Source: Draconibacterium sp. (lineage in GTDB: Bacteria; Bacteroidota; Bacteroidia; Bacteroidales; Prolixibacteraceae). Taken from it: DNA of 64,000 nucleotides. This document shows, piece by piece, positions 8,947-20,262 of this stretch (the first letter of the stretch is position 1; every line of letters begins with the position of its first letter). Location of the stretch: positions 62,001-126,000 of the forward strand of contig JADIYN010000002.1 of assembly GCA_016705335.1 (NCBI GenBank), given 5' to 3'. The notes beneath the pieces were generated by a model. The model had not been told where the DNA came from. It did no database searches and saw only the letters and a program-made list of their open reading frames with translations. Both the position numbers and the translations under genes were made by a program.

Positions 8947-10663
8947 TCAATCATTCACCTCAATTTCGATTTCAGCTTCCAATATTTCACCTTCACCAGT
9001 CATTCCAATAACTTTAATGACAAATTCACCATTTATATCACCTGTATAAAAACGGACTGTTCCTTTTCCTGGTTTTTCCAACTTTACCTGTGGTTCCCAA
9101 TGTAGCATATACCTGAAATCGGGTTTTCTGTCACGAACCGATGACAGTGCATAATCGGGAAATACAAATTTCCATTTTGCGGCATCGGCCATGGGATATA
9201 TAAAACGTAACATGTTGGGCAATGGAGTTACAGCTTTAAAATCTGATTTAACGGTATGTATATCAACAATTCCGCCAAATGTAAAATCCTTGTAATAATA
9301 TGTTTTGGGAAGTACAGCAATACTTTCAATGTCTTTTGCCGGAATATTTGCTAATGCAGAATAATCATCAACTAAAACCCCGTCGAGAAAAACCCCCGTT
9401 TTATCTTCAAGATAAGTCATATTTAGCGGATCAAAAATCGAAATATTAACTTCACCCCTTCTTTGAGTGAATTTAACTGAAGGGAAAAGTTCGTAAAAAT
9501 ATTCCCTGAGCGAATCGAGTTTTATATAATTCTTCAATTCAACCAACTGATAGGGTTTTGAGTAAAATACACTACTGTCTTTTTGTATTTCATCAGGTGT
9601 AACTGTAATGTAGTTGTTTTTGTGAAATCTGTCCTGAATCTGAAAGTCCTGAAACTTTCTTTCCAGGTATTTTCTGCTTTCAGGATTCAGTTCAATTATA
9701 GGGTTTTCCGGAGGATTCCTAAATCCGTTCCAATACGATTCTTCCAAACTGATTTTTAAATCAGGCCCTGGCATGGTAAGTACCATTTCCCTTTCACCTT
9801 CTTCGGGTTTTAAAAGGAAATTAAAATTTCCATTGTTATCCGTAATGCTGCTTTTAATATCTGTTCCAGGTCCGGGTGTTGATCCGGTAATCAAATGCTC
9901 CGAAACATTGTCCTGAACGATCGGTAAGTTTTCCAGATAGCCTGATTCCTTTATAATCGGGAAGTATGGAAATGTTGTCCGGTTTTTCTGTTATTTCAGT
10001 ATCTGAACTTTTCCTGGTTTGAAAAATCATTTGAGGTTCTTTTTTGTAAACCGAAACTGAGAAATCTCCGTTCAATAAATTTCCTGACTTATTTTTTGCT
10101 TCAATATTAACTGTAACGGCTTGACGGCTGGCATAATTTTTTTTATCGGGTAAAATTTTCAGAATACTTACCTTTTCATCTGCTTCTGTTATTTCTTTAA
10201 TATCTGCATCCGGCGTATCAAGCTGCTTTTCAAATGGTTCACCCGGATTTATAACAAGAATTTCTTTTCTGAAAAATGACGCTTCGCCAAAATTTTTCAT
10301 CCAGTTTGTGTAAGCCAAAAGGTAATATATTCCGGTTGGAATATTCTTTGGAATTTCAAAATCGCCCGAACCTTTGCCTTGATAAATAAGGATTTTCTTT
10401 CTAATAACCGACGAATTTTCGCTGCTAACCAGTTCAGCAAAAACCAGACTGCTAATGTTTTCATGAGGAAAAACCGGGGAGCTGCAATAGATTTTGAAAG
10501 CAATAATTTCTCCGGGAAAAACGCTTTCCTGCGAAAGGTGCACAACAATTTTTTCTTTCGGACAATTAACTTCTGATAATTTTTCGGTGTTTTGCCCAAT
10601 CAGTTGATTCGTAAAAAGAATAACAACCGCTATCAATCCCAATATTCTGGTTCTCTTTTGCAT
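8947..10663 (-). CDS. macroglobulin-like exported protein with a barrel-less TonB plug domain, one frameshift
   Basis: An N-terminal signal peptide (about residues 6-23, ending LIGQ) is followed by an MG2-like beta domain (VVHLSQESVFPGEIIAFKIY, then PTGIYYLLAYTNWM), a further MG-type domain (ILPDKKNYASRQAVTVNIEA), and a carboxypeptidase-regulatory-like strand (GIRLSGKLTDRS). A TonB-plug-like stretch comes next (GVFLDGVLVDDYSALANIP, IESIAVLPK, FTFGGIVDI) and a short beta tail. There is no outer-membrane barrel. Removing one base near 9912-9913 joins the two halves into 571 residues. It is the last gene of the TonB-DUF4249 operon, 10 bp after DUF4249. Surface exposure and a receptor-accessory role are inference. 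Confidence 0.7.
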
Positions 10664-10672
10664 ATCCTTGTT

Positions 10673-11853
10673 TTATTGCCAAAAACCGGGTTTTACATTT
10701 GTACCTGACGCCCTGCAATCTGCGCAAAATTCTCCTGTAGAATAAACCCTTGTATTAGTGCCTGCAATGGTTCCGAAGTAACTTTTAGGTATCCATTCGG
10801 GCAGACTGTAATCAAAATAAGAGCAGGTTTGGTATGCGCTTACAGTCTTTATATTATGCTCGAAAGATTTAATTAAAAGCCTTTTCTCTTTTACTGCCGA
10901 TGCGGCAAAATAGCCAAGCGCTTTTGTTTTCCCGTCACAACATGTAATATTCCCAAATACCGGCGACGGCGCTTTTGAATAGATTCCACCTAACTTCTCA
11001 TTTGAATCCCTTAACTGTTTCCAAAAATTATACTCATCAATGCTCAATGAATACTGTTTTACCAAAATACTGTATCCAACGTGTAGTCGCGCTTCCCCGG
11101 GCCCAATTGATTTTACTGTAAATCCTTTTATTTCATCTACCGGACTATTTATTGTTGTTGCCAGCAGAATAGTTGAAGATGTTTCTGTTACCCAGCAATC
11201 TCTTTTCTCATCGTTAATCTCTATTCTTTCGAAGGTAAAATCACCGGCATTTCCTGCGCTGTGCTGCACTACCACCCTATCGGTTAACATACTCACCTGC
11301 CAGGTTTCTTCAAACTCAAAACGCCAGTACTTAACTTCTTTATTTGAATCATGTGAATCAATCTGAATATTTAGCCAGTCATCCTCATAGGTCAATCCAT
11401 TTTCAAGGCGTGGGTGTTTTACTTGTTCAAAATAAACCGTATCGATATCTGGTACTTCCTGCATCATTACCGGGTCAGATTCATATTGACTTCCATCTGA
11501 TGTTATGATCTCTAATGTATAATTGTTTCCAGGAATTCCTTTTAGCTGTTTATTCTCAGTTTCATACAAGCCTGAATTATCACCTTTCAATTGAAAATAT
11601 TTCCCTTGTCATCCAAAATACGAACATCGGCATCAAGCGCCGGTTGCATAACAAAACTGACATTTACCGGAATGGAATACGAAAGTTTAACCCTGAACGG
11701 CCCTTCCTCGTTGGTTATTCGGCTTTCGACAACCAAAAGTGATTCTGAATCATTTTCATTTAACACCGGAGTAAAAATCTCTACACACGATTCAAACGAA
11801 AACAGTAAACCGAGTATTAAAACTAACGATATGTTTTTGACTTGTGATCTCAT
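10673..11853 (-). CDS. DUF4249-family lipoprotein, one frameshift
   Basis: The N-terminus is a lipoprotein signal (LILGLLFSFESC) followed by the family opening VLVVESRIT-like strand and ILDDKGNIF. The second piece continues with GDNSGLYETE, IPGNNYTLEI and SDPVMMQEVPDIDTVYFEQ, and has a Cys-rich end (TYFG...CADC). Adding one base to the A4 run (plus strand) at 11594-11597 turns IFN-stop into IFQLKGDNSG and yields 393 residues, the normal DUF4249 length. Its start codon overlaps the TonB receptor stop at 11853, showing translational coupling. DUF4249 proteins are regular partners of non-SusC TonB receptors in Bacteroidota; the ligand is unknown. Confidence 0.85.
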
Positions 11854-14583
11854 TAAAATGCCAGATTATATGTTAATGTTGGAATTACTGTTCCAAAAAT
11901 TGAAAGTTTGTAGGCATCAAATTTTCCTCCCTCACTTATGAAATATACCGAATAAGCATTTTTCCGGGCCGTAAGGTTGTAAACAGAAAATGTAACTGAA
12001 CTGTGTGTTCTCTGGTATTTTTTCAGGTTTCCATTTAAAGTTAACGACAGGTCAGTCCGGAAATAATCGGGGATCCTGTATTGGTTATACTTCGAATATT
12101 GAAGGAAAATCTGGTTCCCAAGCTTATATTGTGCAACGGGGTAAGTAATCGGCCTCCCGGTTGAATAGGTTAAATTTGTTGAAATAATAAACCTTCTCGA
12201 TGCCTTTAAATTAGCTAAAAGATTCAGGTTGTGCGGTTTATCATAATTGGCCGGAAAATATTCGCCGTTATTGATTTGCTCTTCGGGAAATTTGCTAACC
12301 GATTTAATAAAAGTGCGGGAATATGTGTAGTCAATTTGCCCGTAAACCCTGCCTCCCGATTTCTCCACCCTGAATTCAAACCCATAAGATTTGGCTTTGC
12401 CATTTACAATTTCAGTTTCGATATGGTCATTTAAAAGCAAGTCGGCTCCGGCTTTGTATTCCTTAACATTATTCACCAATTTGTAATACGTTTCTACCGA
12501 AAAATCAATCCGGTTTCTGTTGAAACTTCTGAAATACCCGGCAGATATTTGGTTACCGGTTTCAGGAAGCAACAGTTTATCGCTCAGTTTCCATGTATCG
12601 GTTGGTGAAATAGCTGTTGTATTCGAAAGCATGTGTATATACTGGGCTGTTTTGTTATAACTGAATTTAAGGGAGCTGAAATAATTAATTGAATAGTTCA
12701 GGGAAAACCGCCATTCGGGATTCATGTAAACCTTACCAATACTTTTGCCTGAATTAAATAAAGTATCGATAATATTTTCTACCTGATAAGGCATGGAAGC
12801 TGCATAAATATATTCCTGTTGCCGGTTAAATGAGAATAAACCTGAAAGTCTTAAACCACCTTCAATCTTAAATTTATCGGAAACATCGTACTCAGTTCCG
12901 GCATAAACAGCGAATTCCAGTGCATGTTCGTTATAAGAATTTATTGGTGTAATGTTTGAATTGTTTAAAGCTTTTCGTTCGCCGGGATTTACGGAGTAGA
13001 AGTTAAAATCGGCGCCAAAAAGATATTTCATTTTGCTGTTTGTAAAATATTCAAAATCATTATTAAACGATAAATCAGCAAGATTGTGGGTTAAAATAAA
13101 AGATTCATTTGTTGTTCCATTGTTCGATATATTATAATTAAAAAGGCTTGAAATTAAAGCGGTGCTTAATTTTAGTTTTGGGTTGAAATTATGCTTTAGA
13201 ATTAATGAACCTATGAGATTTTTATAACTGTAAGCCGTGTCGCTGTGCAATTGAAATTTATCGTTGCTGTTATAAAAACTGACAAGCAAACTATTTTTAT
13301 CGTTAAGGAAAAGGTTAAGTTTTACATGAATGTCATCGAAATTTGCTTTGCTTTTATACAATTCAGCCACTTTAAACTGACCCAGTAACCAGTTGGAATA
13401 AGTACTCCTGAAACTAACCACATAAGTTGATTTATCGCTAAGAGGCCCGCTAATGTTTGCTCTGGCCGAAATCGGGCTAATACCAGTTGAACCCGAGATT
13501 TTATCGTGGTTTCCTTCAATTGTATTAATTTCGAATACTGAAGAAATACGACCACCATAATTAATTGGCATACTTCCTTTGTAAAGTGTCGCATCACTGA
13601 TAATTTCAGAATTTATTGCAGAAAAATTTCCAAAAAAATGTGAAGGATAATAAATTGGTGCCTGGTCAATCAGTATGAGGTTTTGGTCCGTATTTCCACC
13701 ACGAACATTAAAACCTGAAGTTCCTTCGCCAACCGACTGAACTCCCGGCATTATCAACACACTTTTCATAATAACGGCCTCACCCAAAAGAGTGGGAATC
13801 GATTTAATGACCAGCGGATCGATTCTTACCATTCCCTATTACCTGTCCAAGATTTCCTTACCATGTGCAACAACTTCGGCTCCTTCCAGAATATTTACCA
13901 TAATTTCCATATCAACATCAAGTTTCCCATCCGAGTATAAATTGAGGTTTCTTGTAGTTGAAACCCGCCCGATACAGCTGCTATTTATAGTCTGATTGCC
14001 AACAGGTAACTGCAATTTATAAAAACCTTTGGCATCCGAAGTCGCTCCTTTTGAGTTTCCGGCACATAACATTTCCACCAACAATTGGTTCTCCTGTTTC
14101 GAAATTCCTCAAATGTCCTGAAATTACTGCCGTTTTACTTTTGCTTTTACCTGGTGTGCCTATATTAATTATCTGATACTGAAGTTGCAGTAACTTTTCT
14201 TTTGATAGTTTTTTCGCGGGTGAAGCAACTTCTGCCGTTACTTGCCCTGTTTCTTCGCTGCCCGGAAACAACCCTGACAAATAAAATCCCGGATAAATTA
14301 CAACCTGATTATCAGAAATTGTGAATTTTAAAGGCGTATTGCGAAGTATTATTTCAAGACAACCTGCCAGGGGAGTATTGTTAAATGTCGCGGTAACAGT
14401 GAGAGAGTCAATATCTTTTATATCGAAAAAGAATTTAACCTTTGAATTTTGTTCTATTTCATTGATAAATGAAATAAACGGTGTAGCATTGTAATCCCCT
14501 ACAATCAGAACAGGCGGAACCTGAGCATTTAAGTAAAATACTGACAGTAAAAGGATAAGGGATGCTATTGCTATTTTTCTCAT
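11853..14583 (-). CDS. STN-domain TonB-dependent outer-membrane receptor, frames interrupted
   Basis: The product is about 910 residues when joined. Order: signal peptide (1-20); STN/secretin-like domain (FISFINEIEQNSKVKFFFDI, TFNNTPLAGCLEIIL); carboxypeptidase-like domain (ISGHLRNFETGEPIVGGNV, GATSDAKGFYKLQLPVG); plug (SVLIMPGVQSVGEGTSGFNV, RGGNTDQNLILIDQAPIYYP); and a 22-strand-type barrel ending in an aromatic-type terminus (LTYNLAF). Two added bases (AA at 14068-14069, T4 at 14049-14052 on the plus strand) repair the carboxypeptidase part. Two adjacent in-frame stops at 13839-13844 remain before MVRIDPLVIKSIP; a pair of compensating errors or real stops are both possible. STN domains usually signal to FecR/sigma pairs, but none is adjacent. 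Confidence 0.85.
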
Positions 14584-14627
14584 TGGATTACAAGCTGTAT
14601 TTTACAGTTATTCCGCTTAGTTATTTT

Positions 14628-15374
14628 TTAATTTATGGTATCAAAATAGTTAAGCACCGCCTCTATATTTTCGGGGTGTTGATTGTTGATTTTCAATTTA
14701 TTTTTCCTGATATATCGTTTTATTTCCGGAACATTTTTATCCAAAAGTGAAATTAGCTGGCGTTTTGAATGAACCTGAACATATTCATTTCCAATACCGA
14801 TATAATTGTCGAAATGAGAGGTGAATTTCCCCATGTTTTTACCTGAGGAGATTGCTTCAACAGCTTTAACAGGCTTTATATAAAGAGAAATTTTTGATGA
14901 AGGCCCTTTTTCATAAAGTGCCTTTCCTTTGGTTCCCGGCAGTTCGCGGTACTCGTAGGTATGAACTTCTCCGGTCAAACTGTCTTTAAATGTAAATCCC
15001 GAAAAAAATTCCATACTGATTTGCACATATCTTTGCTTACCGTTTTTCGGATCAAACACGATTGCCTGATTTTTATACAGATCATAATTCATAAATACAT
15101 CTGAATATTGAACTCCCTTATAAAATATGCTGCCCTTCGGCCAATAATTTTCAACAAGCAAAGGACTTCCCAGATATTTCTTTTCATATATCCACTTTAT
15201 TCCGTTAAAGATGGTATTTGAGTTTGAATAAAGTGGATCGTGACGGATTGAATCAAGGCAATTTTGGGCATAACCTGATTTATTTAACATGAAAATGAAT
15301 AAAATAACAAAACAAACAAATATTTTAAGCAAATATTTTCTTTTTGAAATTATATTTAAATTTTTATGTTTCAT
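14628..15374 (-). CDS. uncharacterised exported protein upstream of the TonB receptor
   Basis: I start it at the ATG at 15374 because a basic and hydrophobic signal segment follows at once (LLKIFVCFVILFIFMLN, ending GYAQN). The open frame extends upstream without sense. The ~248-residue protein is not recognised. It is mixed alpha/beta with YWPKGSIFYKGVQY, YDLYKNQAIVFDPKNGKQRY and a GTKGKALYEKG turn, and ends in a lysine-rich helical tail (VPEIKRYIRKNKLKI). It lies 44 bp upstream of the TonB receptor in the same direction, so it probably belongs to that operon and works in the envelope. The preceding 209 bp to 15583 show no gene. Confidence 0.65.
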   Translation of the reverse strand: MKHKNLNIISKRKYLLKIFVCFVILFIFMLNKSGYAQNCLDSIRHDPLYSNSNTIFNGIKWIYEKKYLGSPLLVENYWPKGSIFYKGVQYSDVFMNYDLYKNQAIVFDPKNGKQRYVQISMEFFSGFTFKDSLTGEVHTYEYRELPGTKGKALYEKGPSSKISLYIKPVKAVEAISSGKNMGKFTSHFDNYIGIGNEYVQVHSKRQLISLLDKNVPEIKRYIRKNKLKINNQHPENIEAVLNYFDTIN

Positions 15375-15583
15375 ATCATTTCGGTTTTCAATTTTTGAAT
15401 AAAAGTAGGTATAATTTATTAAGAAACGAAAACAAAAGGTATTGTTGAAACAATAAATCACATATATTCTACAACCCGCTAATTGATAGCGCATTGCAAA
15501 AAAATGAGGAATTAATATTTATGATCCATTCCTCACATAAAAAATTCTGCTGCCAGAATTAAATAAAAAATTTGCGGATTGTT

Positions 15584-17425
15584 TTACTTATAATTTACAG
15601 AAATCTCATAATCGTTACCCGGCGTTATGGTTAGAAAGGCATATTCAATTCCTTTAACCAATTTAAGGCCAAACGGCATGTTATCTCCGTTAACAATCAA
15701 TTTGCTGATTTTTTTATTTCCATGTCGAGAGGGTAACATAAACGAAAGTCCATTTTCGTTTTTTACAGAAGAATTCAGTATAAAACGTAACTGGTTGCCA
15801 GACCAGGATACATTCGAAAATGAGGCTTCATCTTTCATTTTAAGAAAATCGAGAAGTTTTAAAGCTGTCCATACAGGAACTTCTTTGGCATTTGCGTAAT
15901 CCAGCATTTTCATTAATGGTTCTTTTGAAAAATAATATTCGTTGTTATGCGATTTTATGCTTATCACCGAATATATATCCTCGTTTAAACTTCTGTCCAT
16001 TAAACCTTTAAAACTATTGAAGAAACCTTCCGGATCATGACTTTCGTTGTATTGCTGATCGTAAACAGCATTATATCGCTGGTAAACATTTATCGTATTT
16101 CCTTTTGGTCCGGCATATTTCATAACCAGCCCACTTCCTGTATAATTCCCCTGATTCGTTCCGAGCGAGCCAAGGTAATGTTCTGGTTGATTTGAATTCA
16201 TGTCATAAAATGCATAGTTGGCATCCATTTCAATGCTGTTTTTTTCTTCCAGTCTGGCCTGGGCGGCAAAATCCTGATTTCCGTTTTCATCCCTTCCACA
16301 CCAAACAAACCAATGGTTCACGTTGGTCCGTACCTTAACACCAAACTTCGACTCTATTTTCAAGTTTTGAACAGCCAGCGCACTATCCATTGTATTCCAG
16401 TGCGGATTTCCGGCTTCCCTTGTATCATCCGGGTGCCCCGAAATCTCAAAACCTTTGGCCGTCCATTTTTCTGCCCATTCCTTTGAAATTTTTTCAACAT
16501 CCTTAATATAGATAGTCATTTTGGCACCCTTCTCGTCAATATCATTTAGTTGTTGCTCAAAATCAGCTTCCTTGTTGTCTTCGCCATCATTATCCAGTAC
16601 AACAAGGCTTTTTAAGGTATCGGGAAAATACCAGAAACGTGGCAAAGGTTTTATGTATCCCGAAAGATTTTGGATGCAATTGGTTAACAAAGCCATCTGC
16701 TGATCGGCCTGGTTCAATGTATTTTTTGTAGTATCAATCCAGCCATCAGTAAAAAGATCCATTCCACGGAGACCGGTTATTCCGTCCTTTTCAATTCCAG
16801 CTGACATTGGATTTCCCTGCCGTGTGTAAACAATGCTTTGGGGCAGGTTATATAAAAATGCAACCGAATGACCTTTCCCGTACGTGTTTGCGACCACTCC
16901 CGGCAAACCATTTTTTTCATCTTTCCCAACAAATAGGGTGGCAATTATTTTGCCCTTGTCTGCAGAATATTTACCGGCCATTCCATGAATCTGCATTTTT
17001 TGGGAGCTTATTCCCACGCCAAATTCCGAATCTGAATCAACAGCAATATATCCTTCACTGAATGTACCTTTCGCATCTTTTATTCCAAATAATTGATTCA
17101 ACTGACTGTCGGGCATAAACGCAATAAGGTTGCCACCGGCTTTTACGTATTCCGAAAGCATTTCTTTTTGAGCCTGGGTAACAGAAGTTTTTCCCAAAAT
17201 TACCACATCGAAGTTCTGCAGATATTCAAAATTTACAGAAATACCGGATAATGAACCAGTTTCAAATTCATTAAAACCTTCCGTTTTTAATATTTCTCCT
17301 GTATAGCTTCCAAAATCGGAATTTGTGGCTAATAATAAAATTGGGGCTTTTGGGTTTTCATTCGGAAATGAATTGATACCTAAAAAAAGTATAAATATTG
17401 TCAGAAGAAATTTTTGTCTTATCAT
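15584..17425 (-). CDS. exported polysaccharide-deacetylase-like protein with GATase-like N-terminal domain
   Basis: The frame is intact at 613 residues. A signal peptide (1-20) precedes a class I glutamine-amidotransferase-like domain lacking the amidase Cys (PILLLATNSDFGSYTGEIL, FDVVILGKTSV, GGNLIAFMPD, GKGHSVAFLYNLP). Residues ~265-490 resemble a NodB-type polysaccharide deacetylase fold: LVVLDNDGEDNKEADF, FEISGHPDDTRE, NHWFVWCGRDENG and an MKYAGPKGN strand. A beta-sandwich tail closes it. The Asp and His residues suit metal-dependent deacetylation (family knowledge), but the exact motifs differ from classical NodB proteins, so activity is inferred. It is 29 bp downstream of the GH30-like gene in the minus-strand arm of the glycan locus. 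Confidence 0.65.
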   Translation of the reverse strand: MIRQKFLLTIFILFLGINSFPNENPKAPILLLATNSDFGSYTGEILKTEGFNEFETGSLSGISVNFEYLQNFDVVILGKTSVTQAQKEMLSEYVKAGGNLIAFMPDSQLNQLFGIKDAKGTFSEGYIAVDSDSEFGVGISSQKMQIHGMAGKYSADKGKIIATLFVGKDEKNGLPGVVANTYGKGHSVAFLYNLPQSIVYTRQGNPMSAGIEKDGITGLRGMDLFTDGWIDTTKNTLNQADQQMALLTNCIQNLSGYIKPLPRFWYFPDTLKSLVVLDNDGEDNKEADFEQQLNDIDEKGAKMTIYIKDVEKISKEWAEKWTAKGFEISGHPDDTREAGNPHWNTMDSALAVQNLKIESKFGVKVRTNVNHWFVWCGRDENGNQDFAAQARLEEKNSIEMDANYAFYDMNSNQPEHYLGSLGTNQGNYTGSGLVMKYAGPKGNTINVYQRYNAVYDQQYNESHDPEGFFNSFKGLMDRSLNEDIYSVISIKSHNNEYYFSKEPLMKMLDYANAKEVPVWTALKLLDFLKMKDEASFSNVSWSGNQLRFILNSSVKNENGLSFMLPSRHGNKKISKLIVNGDNMPFGLKLVKGIEYAFLTITPGNDYEISVNYK

Positions 17426-17454
17426 CTTAAAATTGATTCTTATAACAAATTAAC

Positions 17455-20180
17455 TTATTGCAATTTCTGAATTTTTTCGGCTTCAATTTCTATCTTTTCA
17501 TAAATAGCTTTTGCCTTTCTATATCTGCCCTGAACTACATCCAGATCATGGGTAAAATAACCGTTCCATGGCCCACCGGGTGAGGTTTTTTCGAGAAGGT
17601 TATCTATCCAGGTAATAAAATATTTTGCATCATCAGCGCTTGCTCTCACCGGTGCTTTATTTATTGTTATATAAACCGGAGCCGTATGCGATCTGTGTCC
17701 TTTTTCATCAACCCGCCGTGCGCAAATCCAACTGCTTTGAGTAACAGGGATACTTGCTTTCATTGAAAACGGCTCTCCCGGTTTTGCTGAACATTTTTCG
17801 ATTCAACAACTTTGCCATTGCAAATAATTTCAATTGTTCCTGAAAGATCTTTAATTGTTGTCCAGGTAATATCGATATCTGCAAAACCTTTACCTTTCAG
17901 TTTTATCTCGTCGCCGGGTGTAGCTATATCATTTATTTTCAGGCTCAGAAATTCAACATGCCCGTTTGTTGTTACAACTGTCCGCCCATTTTTAATGCCT
18001 TCAATCCAATTGTCGTAGGTGAGTGGTTTATTTTTCACCTCAACATAAGTTAACAATGAGCCCAGCGGTTCACTGTTATTACATGGATAATCGGTTCCTG
18101 CCGCCCACCCTAGTCTGAACCCGCAATTCAATAATCTGTAATAACCTTTTACAGCAGCATCATTGAGCCAGACATCTTCAGCAAGAAAGTCGATAGTGCC
18201 CAGGGCTGTTTCCACAGGATAATCCAAGGGTGTGCAACATGTGAGTTCGTCTGGAATTAAATCATTCAGATACTGCATATGACAAAAACCCTGAACTGCA
18301 TTTTGTGATCTTCCCCACTCCAATATTTTATATGCCGATTCGTCCCAAATCTGCCGGGCATTCTGAAGTCCCAGAAAAACCAGGTGACCTCCAATTGCTT
18401 TGTGATCAAATGTAACTCCTTCAGGATCAAAATGCCATTCAGCATCATAATGAACAATCCGTCCGGGAACAGATTGTGGCGCATCGGTGCCATTAACTTT
18501 GGGCAAATCTGTCCGGCTGTCCTGAACTTCAGCGTTACCCATATCAGCCAAAACTGAAATAACAGCCAGGTTATTTGGTCTCATCATATTGACAAACTCC
18601 GACTCAGGTAAAACCGGCCTTTCAACACCGCAATTCCTGTGGACATGCATGTCGCCAGCATACCAGTCAGAAGGCTCAGGTTTAATTTCTGATATTCCAT
18701 TCAGCTCAGGATCAGCTGAACCTGTTAAGGTAAAAACGCAATCAGGCGGAACATCTACCTTCATTTCATTATTGACAACAATAATATCCGCGTTTTTATG
18801 AAGATTCTTTTCAGTGTTCGTATATGACATTTCAAAATGGCTGAATGCAGGAAGATTTGTCAACTTTCCATCGAAGGAAATGGCTTGTTTGCTATTATTC
18901 TGACCAACAATTACCAATTGCCCGTTTGGATTGAGAAATGCATACCCAACCAAACTGCTGTCGTTTGACATTGAGCTTACCTTGATGGCGTCCGCTTTCA
19001 CAAATTTAAAGACCTGGGCAAATTGGTAGAACTGTTTTCTGGGAGTCCAGCTTTTTGTTGACGGCAAATATTCGAGCAAAGGTTTGCCATCATTGGGTTG
19101 CCAAAACACCCAGTCGTTTGGTGGTGTGCTGCCATAGCCATTTCTCCTGGCATGTTGATAAACACAGTCAAAACCATCCCAGAAAATATATGCACCCGCA
19201 TTGTCTTCCAATTGTCCGAATAAATTTGTAATGCCAGCCATTTCAGTTATCCAGAATGATTTATTTGGATTTGCAGGTTTATTTACCATGCTCCTGTAAT
19301 TTTTGGCGTTGTTGCCATAATCGTGTACACCCCAATGGGCGAGTTTGCCCATCAGATAAGTGTCCTTTGCCATTTCACCAAGACAGGAAGCGAATAATTT
19401 TTCTCCGCCTGCATCCGGGGCAACAAATCGTATGTCGTTCATTCCTATTGCATCCAGTTTTTCAGCGAGTTTTTTTACTATTCTGGTAAACTGAACTGCA
19501 TCGGAAATATCTGGTCCTTCAACAATTCCATCAGGATGATCGGCGTTTTTGGTTAAGGAAATAATATCAGTTTCATTCATGGGCGAAACCAATGTAAATT
19601 GAATTTTAGCGGTATTTCGTGCATAAAAAAGTAACGCAGCAATCGACTCAACAAATTCATCTTCCATTGCCGGGCTAATTGTGTAATCAGTTCCACCCAT
19701 CCAGCTTTTTTGACTGTCCTTTTCAGTCAAAGGCGCTGCAGCAGGCGGTCCGCCCATCAAACTTAGAATCAATCCGTCCGTAATTCCCTTTCCGTTCAGA
19801 TAACGCAACGTAAGCCAAACACCCTGGAATTTTTTATCTGAAAATATTTTGTTGTAATAATTCCAGTTAAAGTTGTTGGGGTCGTTATTATCGTTGACGG
19901 CTTCCCAATCCATCTCTTCAATTACTGCCCGAAAAATGGTTGCACCCAGCGAATCAATGAGCATGTCAATTGCGGGTTGCACAATTTTAGTATCACCGTA
20001 TTCACCATCCAACCACCAGGCTGTGTTGATATTCACTCCAAATCCATCGATTTTCTGAACCATATTTGCCCCGTCAACCTGCAGTACAATTCCTGTTGAC
20101 TGTGAGTTTACGGAAAAGGTTATGAGATTTGCCAAAATTACTAAAGCAAAACTCTTCAGAAGTATATTACTTGTTGCCAT
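17455..20180 (-). CDS. GH30-like glycosidase fused to a CehA/McbA-type PHP metallohydrolase, one frameshift
   Basis: A signal peptide (1-26) leads into a GH30-type barrel: DGFGVNINTAWW, the acid/base candidate SPMNET (Glu203) and nucleophile candidate FWITEMAG (Glu313), followed by the usual beta-sandwich up to ~490. After a short linker comes a second enzyme domain like CehA/McbA PHP metallohydrolases: WYAGDMHVHRNCG (His512 and His514), GFCHMQYL, FLAEDVW and GWAAGTDYP. Adding one base to the T4 run (plus strand) at 17782-17785 joins the last 100 residues, giving 908. The linker contains no long homopolymer, so the fusion is probably real. A sugar-chain hydrolase coupled to a second hydrolysis is inferred; the substrate is unknown. 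Confidence 0.75.
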
Positions 20181-20262
20181 TTTATCTAAAATTTTACCTG
20201 TGTTTCTTATTTCAAAGTCCTATAATAAATTCATTCCTAACAAGTTAAAATATTCAAGTAAC

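Noticed and set aside
13839..14084. A separate 81-residue protein within the TonB receptor
   Set aside because: It is the carboxypeptidase-like domain of the receptor, with a frame start created by miscounted bases.
11853..14583. Calling the TonB receptor a SusC protein
   Set aside because: The STN domain, the DUF4249 partner and the absence of a SusD gene argue against the Sus type.
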